Made by a program: the position numbers and the translations under genes
IMG/VR virus record: IMGVR_UViG_3300032294_000447
Location: 1-35,801 of that record
DNA: 35,801 bases
DNA from: a virus
Direction: 5' to 3' (one strand)
Shown: positions 29,698 through 35,801 of the stretch, in pieces
Layout: every line of letters begins with the position of its first letter
Numbering within the stretch: position 1 is the stretch's first letter
Notes under the pieces: model-generated
Seen by the model: only the letters and a program-made list of their open reading frames with translations
What the model was told of the DNA's origin: nothing
Databases searched by the model: none

Positions 29698-30300
29698 TTA
29701 AGCCTCCAGTTTTAATCCAGTTAGTTGCATCTCATCGCCCACCACGCCGACAGGGAATGTGTTGAACGACATACTTATCCTTACATCGTCACCAGTTACC
29801 GTCGGCACGTTATGCTCTAGCGACGATGGGAACAAAATCAATCTTCCGGTAATAGCTTCAAACCACCACGACTCGGAGTTGTACAAGTTCCAATCTTCAG
29901 GTGGAAACTTAATCTGTTGCCAGCCAGAGCGATAGAAGAAAATCTTATCGTTAGGATTAGTATTCAGATAGAACACGCCAGACACAAAGCTATTCGGATG
30001 CGCGTGCTTGTGATGCCATTGCCCTTGCTCTGAATAGTTGAACCAGCTTTGCGTAATCCGCAAATCAACGTCGTGCTTTGGATTGCTGGTTGCCTTGAAG
30101 TATTCAGCCACACAGTCCTCAAGCCAACCGCGTAGGGAAGTCATTGTTGGGTCACGCAGCACAAAGTTATTTGTACTAGTCGTGTTGCCCTCATTTGCCC
30201 TAGTTTCCTGACCGCGCACGAACAACATTTCTTCGTCGGTCAACGGACGGTCAAGGTCAAACATCCCAACAGGCGTTGGAAAAAGATTGTGCATATTCAT
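29698..30300 (-). CDS. 2OG-Fe(II) oxygenase
   Basis: The 200-residue product resembles phage 2-oxoglutarate/iron oxygenases of the 2OG-FeII_Oxy_5 type. Iron ligands are suggested by the HHKHAHPNS segment (His99/His101) and LEHNVP (His163), with Arg174 in DVRIS as the oxoglutarate anchor. SGVFYLNTNP follows the first motif as expected. It may hydroxylate virion or host proteins or DNA bases. It sits among fibre genes, so a fibre-modification role is possible. Confidence 0.78.
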   Translation of the reverse strand: MNMHNLFPTPVGMFDLDRPLTDEEMLFVRGQETRANEGNTTSTNNFVLRDPTMTSLRGWLEDCVAEYFKATSNPKHDVDLRITQSWFNYSEQGQWHHKHAHPNSFVSGVFYLNTNPNDKIFFYRSGWQQIKFPPEDWNLYNSESWWFEAITGRLILFPSSLEHNVPTVTGDDVRISMSFNTFPVGVVGDEMQLTGLKLEA

Positions 30301-30551
30301 CCGATGGCTTCCTCAATCTCTTTCATCTGAACGCCCATCTGCTCAAGCTGCTCTGGTAGCCACATGGTCGGGATGCTGTCCTCGAACTCTTTGATTCTGT
30401 CCATCACCCAATACACTTCTTCAATGGATGGGCATGGTCTTGGGTCTTCCCAACGGGTAAAGAAGTTGTTTGAGATTTCCCATTTAGCACCCGGACGTAG
30501 CAACTGCATTGCCGTGTCGATGCCCATAAATCGATAGACTTTAGTTTCCAT
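30297..30551 (-). CDS. 84-residue protein METKVYRFMGIDTAMQLLRP type
   Basis: The product has 84 residues with a start I recognise from phage proteins of unknown function (METKVYRFMGIDTAMQLLRP), a Trp-rich middle and a helical C-terminus. It is translated by coupling after the glycine-rich protein and overlaps the oxygenase gene as ATGA. Confidence 0.72.
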   Translation of the reverse strand: METKVYRFMGIDTAMQLLRPGAKWEISNNFFTRWEDPRPCPSIEEVYWVMDRIKEFEDSIPTMWLPEQLEQMGVQMKEIEEAIG

Positions 30552-30553
30552 AG

Positions 30554-32182
30554 TTATTGGTTGATTTTGATTATTACGATGCCAGAGCCACCTGCGCCAC
30601 CGGATAAAGCTGGAGAGCCGTCCGTTCTTGTTCCCCCGCCGCCACTACCAGAATTTGCGGGAGCAGAGCCTCCTGCTGTATCGGGATTGGTTGCGCCAGC
30701 GCCACCGCCTCCGCTTCCTCCGGTTCCTGCAGAGGGCGCAGAACCACCTCCACCACCAGCATAAGTTACCGATGAACCGCTAATGCTAGACGCAGTTCCG
30801 TTACCTCCATTACCACCAGTATTACCGCTGGCATCCGTACCAACAGCACTTGAGCCACCACCGCCACCGCCACTATTACTACCGCCACCGCCGCCATTGC
30901 TTCCTTGTGCTGGTGATGTAGATGGTGTGTTACCAGTTCCCCCGCCAGTTCCACCGGGAAAACTTCCTCCGCCACCACCACCAGAACCGCCATTTATTCC
31001 ATTATTTCCGTTAGTGCCACCGCCGCCACCGCCAGCAGAAACAATACCCGGAGATGCAAATGGTGAAGGTGAAGTACCCCCAACAATAGATGAATTACCA
31101 CCAGTTGACCCCGGATTAGAGTTAGATAATCCACCAGCACCACCGGCACCTACGGTAATTGTGTATTCCGTTCCAGCCGTAACGCTTTGGCTTGTTCCAG
31201 TTCTAAAGCCGCCAGCGCCACCACCACCAGCACCTTGGTTTACATTTTGGTCTGTGCTTGCACCACCACCACCACCAGCCACAACAAGGTAATCCACACT
31301 CGTCACGCCTGTCGGAGCAACCCATCTAGTAGTTGACTTGAAGGTAAAGACAGTCTGTGATGCTACGTTGTACTTGAGGATGACAATGCCAGAGCCTCCA
31401 GAGCCAATCACTTGTCCGGGATAGTTTGCCCCACCACCACCACCACCACCACTATTTGTTGTTCCAGAAGTAGCTGCGGCAGATGGACTTTCCCTTCCAC
31501 CATTTCCTCCCCCGCCAGTACCTCCCGGACTTAATGGTGTTAAATTAAAAGTACCACCACCGCCGCCGCCAGCATATGTCGTAGATGAGCCAGAAATAGA
31601 TGACGCTGTTCCATTGCCACCATTGCCGCCATTAGACCCAGTACTTCCTGCTGAATTTGAACCGCCACCACCACCCGCTCTTGCAACAGAGCCCCCAGCA
31701 CCACCGTTATTTCCTTGTGCTGGTGAAGTAGAGGGGGTATTACCTAATCCAGCCGGATTTCCTCCAAAATACTCGGCTCCTCCGCCGCCTGAACCGCCAG
31801 AACGTCCACTCAATCCGGGTGCTGATGTTCCCCCGCCTCCACCACCACCGCCATTAGAAGTAATTGTGCTAAAAATAGAATTGCCACCATCTGAACCAGA
31901 AGAACTAGTAGCCGCCGCCCCGCCAGAACCAACAGTAACCGTGTAGTCAGTACCCGCCGTAACGCTTAAACCCGTACCAGTTCTAAACCCACCGGCACCA
32001 CCGCCACCACCAGAACCACCACCTAATCCACCCCCACCTCCACCAGCGACCACTAGGTACTCAACCTCGGTCACACCAGTCGGTGCAGTCCAAGTGCCAG
32101 ATGCGGTAAAGGTCTGGACAACAGAGAAGCCGCCGCTAACGGCGACCCTACCCATTAACAATGCTTGAAGTATGCCTGTCAT
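30554..32182 (-). CDS. Glycine-rich tail adhesin, internally duplicated
   Basis: The product has 542 residues from ATG 32182 (overlap ATGA with the previous gene). It has two related halves of about 260 residues. Each starts with a TWxAPTGVTxVxYLVVAGGGG-type segment and holds many polyglycine runs (GGGGG) and SITVGSGG-like strands. Such Gly-rich domains act as receptor-binding adhesins in phage fibres. Length and the duplication suggest a fibre tip; host range would be the trait most affected. The antisense strand shows proline-rich frames that are shadows. Confidence 0.78.
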   Translation of the reverse strand: MTGILQALLMGRVAVSGGFSVVQTFTASGTWTAPTGVTEVEYLVVAGGGGGGLGGGSGGGGGAGGFRTGTGLSVTAGTDYTVTVGSGGAAATSSSGSDGGNSIFSTITSNGGGGGGGGTSAPGLSGRSGGSGGGGAEYFGGNPAGLGNTPSTSPAQGNNGGAGGSVARAGGGGGSNSAGSTGSNGGNGGNGTASSISGSSTTYAGGGGGGTFNLTPLSPGGTGGGGNGGRESPSAAATSGTTNSGGGGGGGANYPGQVIGSGGSGIVILKYNVASQTVFTFKSTTRWVAPTGVTSVDYLVVAGGGGGASTDQNVNQGAGGGGAGGFRTGTSQSVTAGTEYTITVGAGGAGGLSNSNPGSTGGNSSIVGGTSPSPFASPGIVSAGGGGGGTNGNNGINGGSGGGGGGSFPGGTGGGTGNTPSTSPAQGSNGGGGGSNSGGGGGGSSAVGTDASGNTGGNGGNGTASSISGSSVTYAGGGGGSAPSAGTGGSGGGGAGATNPDTAGGSAPANSGSGGGGTRTDGSPALSGGAGGSGIVIIKINQ

Positions 32183-32697
32183 GTGATATTCGACCCTGAA
32201 ATGACCCACACATTCGATGTCACCTTAACAGCCGTAGCCACACCCCATTGCGATATTGTCCGGCTACCCGTCGCACCGTTTGATGACAAATACATGGTGT
32301 CAGTTGTAATCGCAACCGTTACGTTGTTCGCTGAACCATTCACAATCGTAATGGCTGTACCTGTCGTAAATCCGACATTCGAGTTAGCCGGAATCGTATA
32401 AGTCGCAACAGCCTGACCCGTGGGGTGGTAAATATGCTTACCTGCATCACCCAACACAACGTCGTAGTTACCATTTTGGCTATTCTGCGGAATGCCCATG
32501 TAACCAGTTATGTTGACACTATCCACAACCGCATTAGCTACCGTGACGTTAGATGCAGTCAGGTTACTCAGTTGCGTGACAGTATTGCCAAGCTGAATGG
32601 CTGAATTGCCAATAGTTATCGTAGTGGCAAAGTTTTGGTCTAGCTGCGACAACGGAATAGCAGTTGTTGCTGTCGCAAATGTATTAGGTACTGGCAT
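32179..32697 (-). CDS. Fibre-like virion protein
   Basis: The product has 172 residues, Asn/Thr/Val/Ala-rich, starting MPVPNTFATATTAIPLSQLD. It lies between the 660-residue tail protein and the adhesin, and its end overlaps the adhesin start. It probably links fibre and tail, an inference from order. Confidence 0.72.
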   Translation of the reverse strand: MPVPNTFATATTAIPLSQLDQNFATTITIGNSAIQLGNTVTQLSNLTASNVTVANAVVDSVNITGYMGIPQNSQNGNYDVVLGDAGKHIYHPTGQAVATYTIPANSNVGFTTGTAITIVNGSANNVTVAITTDTMYLSSNGATGSRTISQWGVATAVKVTSNVWVISGSNIT

Positions 32698-34680
32698 TTA
32701 GAACCTCACTCTCAATTCATGTTCATACTCAAAACCGTTATAAACGATGCCGGGATTGGCTGACGTAACGGTCATCCCAAGATATTTGCCATACTGCTTT
32801 GCGTCGGTCTTATACAGCGTGTAACCAGAGGAACTCGCAAACCAACCAATTTGGGTAGCACTATTATTGACCCAAGGAATCACAATAGAAAAATTGTTAA
32901 TCCAAGTTATTTCTTGACCAAGCGCCACCACAGGACTTTGACCTTGTTCAGAGTCAACGGTCACAGCAATAGTTGAAGCATTGGTAAGCGTTGCTTCAAT
33001 GCCAATCTTTAGTGCTTGCTTTGTACGAATTGGGTCTTTCATCGGGTTCAGAGAAGTCTGAACATAACTGCTGATGTCTGTTGTCGTATTGGCGTACAGT
33101 CTCACGCAAGAGTTCCCATTTGTTCCGTACAGCGTAATCCTTCCGTCTACCGGCACAGAGACAATGTGCTTCAAGTCGTTTGTTGCACTTGTAAAAAACC
33201 ATTTTTTCTCAAAGAAAATTGCTTGTATGTATCTGTCTGCACTTGATACACCCAAGCCTCCCGTGTACTTAAAATTAAAGGCCGCACACAGAATGTTGTT
33301 TAGCAATACCTGACCAGAAGTAACATTGCTAGTAACAAAATCAATATCGGTAAATATGCCGTCCAAAGGGTCAGAAATCTTCGACGTCGTAGAGCCAACA
33401 AGCGCATAGACACCATAATCATTCATGAACAACACCGAACGGAAGTACGGGAAAATGGCATAAGCCAACTTTGTACCTACCGATGCGCTGACGTTCGTGT
33501 TAGTAAAAAGTGTTGTTCCTAGATTTGAAACTCTAACGTCGGAAAACACGTTAATACTGTCATCACCAAAGATGTACAAAAAGTTATTGGCTGATAACAG
33601 TTGAACAATATTGCCGTGCAATGTTGCGTCTGTTAAGACAACAGCACCGGCAGAAATAGAGACAAAATCACTATAAGAGCCAGCAACAGAATAAAAAACG
33701 GTTCGTCCATTGGCTATCCAGACACGACCAGAGAATGACTGAACAGCAACATTGTCATCCGTGTTGATGATGGCTTTGGCTGTAGCGTTGGAACCACCGC
33801 CACCAGTAATCGTTACCGAAATGTTTGACGAATTGGTATAGCCGCTACCCACGTTTGTCATAATGACTTGGGTAACAATCCCTCCGCTTACCACCGCTTG
33901 ACCTGCCGCATTTGTGCCACCACCACCCGTAATCGTAACTACGGTATTCGCTGAATTCGTGTACCCCGTGCCGCCGTTCGTCACTAAAACGGACACCGTT
34001 CCTTTAGCAAAGGTTGTGATGCTTGCAATAGCAGCAGCATTGTTGCCGCCACCACCGGTCAACGTCACCGTGGGGGATGACGTATAACCTGTGCCAGCTT
34101 CTGTAATTGTGATAGAGGAAACGGTGTTTGCTGTAACCGTTGCAAAAGCTGTGGCTTGAATGCCGTTTGCTTGATTAGGCGCAGAAATAATGACCGCTGG
34201 TGCGCTGGTGTAGCCGCTGCCAACATTGGTAATGCCAATAAAGCCAACAGCACCGATAGTAATTAAGTCTGTGCCATTCCAAGTAAAGTAGCCCTTAGAT
34301 GGGTCGATAATTAGAACGCGCTCATTTTTCCATTGGCTGACATTGATACCGCTGCCAGAGAATGTGCCAGCAGCCGCCAAGGTGTACTTCGTGTTATTCG
34401 TCAGGTCAACATATTCGCAACTGCCATCAGCCTGAAAAGCCAATAAATAGTCTTTAATGCCGATGTTTGCAGAGAAAAAGCCGGTTACGTCGTTGTTAAA
34501 TGTGACAGAACCAAGTGCTTGATAGGTTGGCGTGATACGCAAGTTAGCGTAGCCAACTGGCATCGCATTCTCAAGCCAGAAGAATTCGTCATCGCCAATA
34601 GCCGTGCGGTTAGCTTTCGTGTTGACTCCACGAAAGTTCTTAACCACTTCATACGACTTTTTTTGTTCAGCAGCAGCCAT
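32698..34680 (-). CDS. Large tail tube/nozzle-type protein with repeats
   Basis: The product has 660 residues, starting MAAAEQKKSYEVVKNFRGVN, a start typical of podovirus tail-tubular-B-type proteins. Residues about 148-310 hold four repeats of the form GxGYTxxPxVxxTGGGG, in which the Gly-Tyr-Thr motif recurs. The C-terminal half is a beta-rich domain. It follows the connector protein in the same order as T7 gp11/gp12. It should form the tail nozzle through which DNA leaves. Confidence 0.75.
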   Translation of the reverse strand: MAAAEQKKSYEVVKNFRGVNTKANRTAIGDDEFFWLENAMPVGYANLRITPTYQALGSVTFNNDVTGFFSANIGIKDYLLAFQADGSCEYVDLTNNTKYTLAAAGTFSGSGINVSQWKNERVLIIDPSKGYFTWNGTDLITIGAVGFIGITNVGSGYTSAPAVIISAPNQANGIQATAFATVTANTVSSITITEAGTGYTSSPTVTLTGGGGNNAAAIASITTFAKGTVSVLVTNGGTGYTNSANTVVTITGGGGTNAAGQAVVSGGIVTQVIMTNVGSGYTNSSNISVTITGGGGSNATAKAIINTDDNVAVQSFSGRVWIANGRTVFYSVAGSYSDFVSISAGAVVLTDATLHGNIVQLLSANNFLYIFGDDSINVFSDVRVSNLGTTLFTNTNVSASVGTKLAYAIFPYFRSVLFMNDYGVYALVGSTTSKISDPLDGIFTDIDFVTSNVTSGQVLLNNILCAAFNFKYTGGLGVSSADRYIQAIFFEKKWFFTSATNDLKHIVSVPVDGRITLYGTNGNSCVRLYANTTTDISSYVQTSLNPMKDPIRTKQALKIGIEATLTNASTIAVTVDSEQGQSPVVALGQEITWINNFSIVIPWVNNSATQIGWFASSSGYTLYKTDAKQYGKYLGMTVTSANPGIVYNGFEYEHELRVRF

Positions 34681-34683
34681 GAC

Positions 34684-35532
34684 TTAGTACGCTTGAGAGT
34701 ACGGGTCAGGCATCCTCCGTGTATAGACCGATGCCTGAACCGCTTGAACTTGCTGTTTGTATTGACCAAGATAAATCTCGGCTTCCCCAAATGACTGTTC
34801 GTAGTATTTGGCGGTGTAAGCGGCATAAAACTTGACCGGCGAACTGTAGGGTTCGTCTATGCTGTCCTCATCAGCCAGATTCACTAAGTCCTCTGGCAAC
34901 AGCACCGTATCTAGGTCAAGCGTATAAGATTGGTCGGGTATCGGCCCGATATAGATAGTTGACTGCCCATAAATGCTATAGGCAATCGGCGTACCAACAT
35001 AATTCTGCCAATAACGCAGTCTGGCGTTAAAGTCAGTCCACGGCATATACCGTAGCGGAATTCTTGAGTTACCCCAATACAGATTGATGTTCACGACATC
35101 CAGCGTGTTTACCCCTTCGGGCAACGACGCATAGGGAATCAACTCGCACTTACCGGCATACTGCAAAGTTGCAGTTCCATCAGTAAACGGTGTTGACGGC
35201 GGGTACACATAAGTACCCGATGGGTACGGGGGCGCTTGTGTTCCCAATATCCCACCTGACGTTACCTTGTAGATGTAGATATTGGAAAAAACGTAGTCGT
35301 TCGTATTGACAACTAGCCCTTCAGACCAAATGTTAGGCGTAGCACCACCAGCAACAGGAGCGCAGGGAATCGTAGTTGTTTGGACATCACGCAGACAGCC
35401 CGTATCACGCACTACGCGTTTACGAGCGCCATTGATATAGTCAGTTAGCTGACTATTGGTATAGAAGTTGGCGTTAGCGTCATGCAGCAAGCGCCGGACT
35501 TCAGTAATGTACCCTTGTAGAGTCTGCGACAT
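34684..35532 (-). CDS. Head-tail connector/adaptor (tail tubular A-like)
   Basis: The product has 282 residues. The N-terminal helices include YITEVRRLLHDANANFYTNS and QLTDYINGARKRVVRDTG, which match the adaptor-protein pattern of podoviruses that binds the portal ring. The rest is beta-rich. Its order, before the tail tube protein, supports the call. It ends GQYKQQVQAVQASVYTRRM and a short tail. The ATG at 35532 has only a weak GGGA ribosome site. Confidence 0.76.
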   Translation of the reverse strand: MSQTLQGYITEVRRLLHDANANFYTNSQLTDYINGARKRVVRDTGCLRDVQTTTIPCAPVAGGATPNIWSEGLVVNTNDYVFSNIYIYKVTSGGILGTQAPPYPSGTYVYPPSTPFTDGTATLQYAGKCELIPYASLPEGVNTLDVVNINLYWGNSRIPLRYMPWTDFNARLRYWQNYVGTPIAYSIYGQSTIYIGPIPDQSYTLDLDTVLLPEDLVNLADEDSIDEPYSSPVKFYAAYTAKYYEQSFGEAEIYLGQYKQQVQAVQASVYTRRMPDPYSQAY

Positions 35533-35544
35533 TTACGTCCCATA

Positions 35545-35801
35545 TCAAGCTGCAATATTGAATTTTCCCTCCACCCCCTTAACAGAGGGCAGAGGTACTT
35601 TTTCAACCACGGGGGATATAGCGTGGCCTTTCTTGGGCGGTTGGTCTGTAATCAAAATCTTTTGAAGCACCTTTAATCCATCAGGGACTTCAGCCTTGGT
35701 TTTGATTATGGACAACTGCGCCATAAACGGTTCTTTGTCTTCATGCTGATAACCGAATATGTGACGAGCTGCCTCTAGCGGAACTTCGACTGTCTCGCCC
35801 A
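35545..35801 (-). CDS. Small virion-region protein, 3' part (gene crosses the circular join)
   Basis: This is the C-terminal part of the 111-residue protein that begins at 202. The stop TGA is at 35545-35547. Residues 123 bases beyond the join duplicate positions 1-123. On the closed map the gene covers 336 bases and lies between the small virion protein gene (205-651) and the connector gene, 12 bases before the latter. Confidence 0.8.
   Translation of the reverse strand, partial: GETVEVPLEAARHIFGYQHEDKEPFMAQLSIIKTKAEVPDGLKVLQKILITDQPPKKGHAISPVVEKVPLPSVKGVEGKFNIAA
35679..35801. repeat. Terminal direct repeat, copy 2
   Basis: Identical to bases 1-123 and most simply an overlap from sequencing a circular or terminally redundant genome. 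It should be removed once when the map is closed. Confidence 0.95.

Noticed and set aside
30561-31946. Long plus-strand proline-rich frames opposite the glycine-rich adhesin
   Set aside because: Poly-Pro is the antisense reading of GGN glycine codons; no ribosome sites or start context, so they are shadows.
1-35801. tRNA genes, CRISPR array, integrase or transposase
   Set aside because: No cloverleaf, no regularly spaced repeats, and no integrase or transposase motif was seen on either strand.

Overview
The window is a complete or near-complete genome of a tailed double-stranded DNA phage. The first 123 bases (1-123) recur exactly at the end (35679-35801). One gene reads intact across the join, so the map closes to a circle of about 35,678 bp. 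I see no tRNA, rRNA, CRISPR array, insertion sequence or integrase. The large terminase, podovirus-type portal, scaffold, capsid and tail-tube-like proteins, and the absence of a tape-measure gene, suggest a short-tailed (podovirus-like) phage. Sigma70-like promoters and a VanY-type endolysin suggest a bacterial, probably Gram-negative and perhaps aquatic, host. That host call is inference.

Layout. Two divergent transcription units start near 9.6-10.15 kb. The leftward (minus-strand) unit carries the late functions and runs from 9601 down to 1, through the circle join, and on down to 17461. In order it holds a DUF7303-like protein, a Cro/CI-like HTH protein, a coiled-coil protein, a possible small terminase, the large terminase, a DUF5672-like glycosyltransferase, two small DNA- or zinc-binding-like proteins, the portal, tiny basic peptides, a capsid-region promoter, accessory and scaffold proteins, the major capsid protein, small virion proteins, head-tail connector, tail protein, fibres (a glycine-rich adhesin and a repeat fibre), a 2OG-Fe(II) oxygenase, four large internal or ejection-type proteins, two holin candidates, endolysin, small basic proteins and a methyltransferase. 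Most junctions are ATGA or TAATG overlaps, so translation is tightly coupled.

The rightward (plus-strand) early unit (10175-17464) has two blocks. Block 1 (10175-11668) is a set of very small proteins, including two miniature membrane proteins. Block 2 (12116-17464) holds a recombination set (YqaJ-type exonuclease, RecT-like annealing protein, SSB-like protein, RusA resolvase), then a PAPS-reductase-like protein, a glycosyltransferase and a small PD-(D/E)XK nuclease candidate. No DNA polymerase, helicase or primase is visible, so replication probably relies on host enzymes and recombination.

The most striking noncoding region is 11651-12030, between the two early blocks. It has a consensus-like promoter, two mutually exclusive RNA folds, one of which is a long terminator hairpin ending in eight Ts, and then about 240 bases of GC-rich, helix-dense sequence without a credible gene. 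It looks like an attenuator or a structured noncoding RNA controlling the recombination block, and I do not recognise its family. Other unusual features are a repeated TTTCCTAAC...AAGGGG leader in front of early genes, a 21-bp repeat flanking a removable gene cassette, and a promoter with a perfect inverted-repeat operator in the divergent control region.
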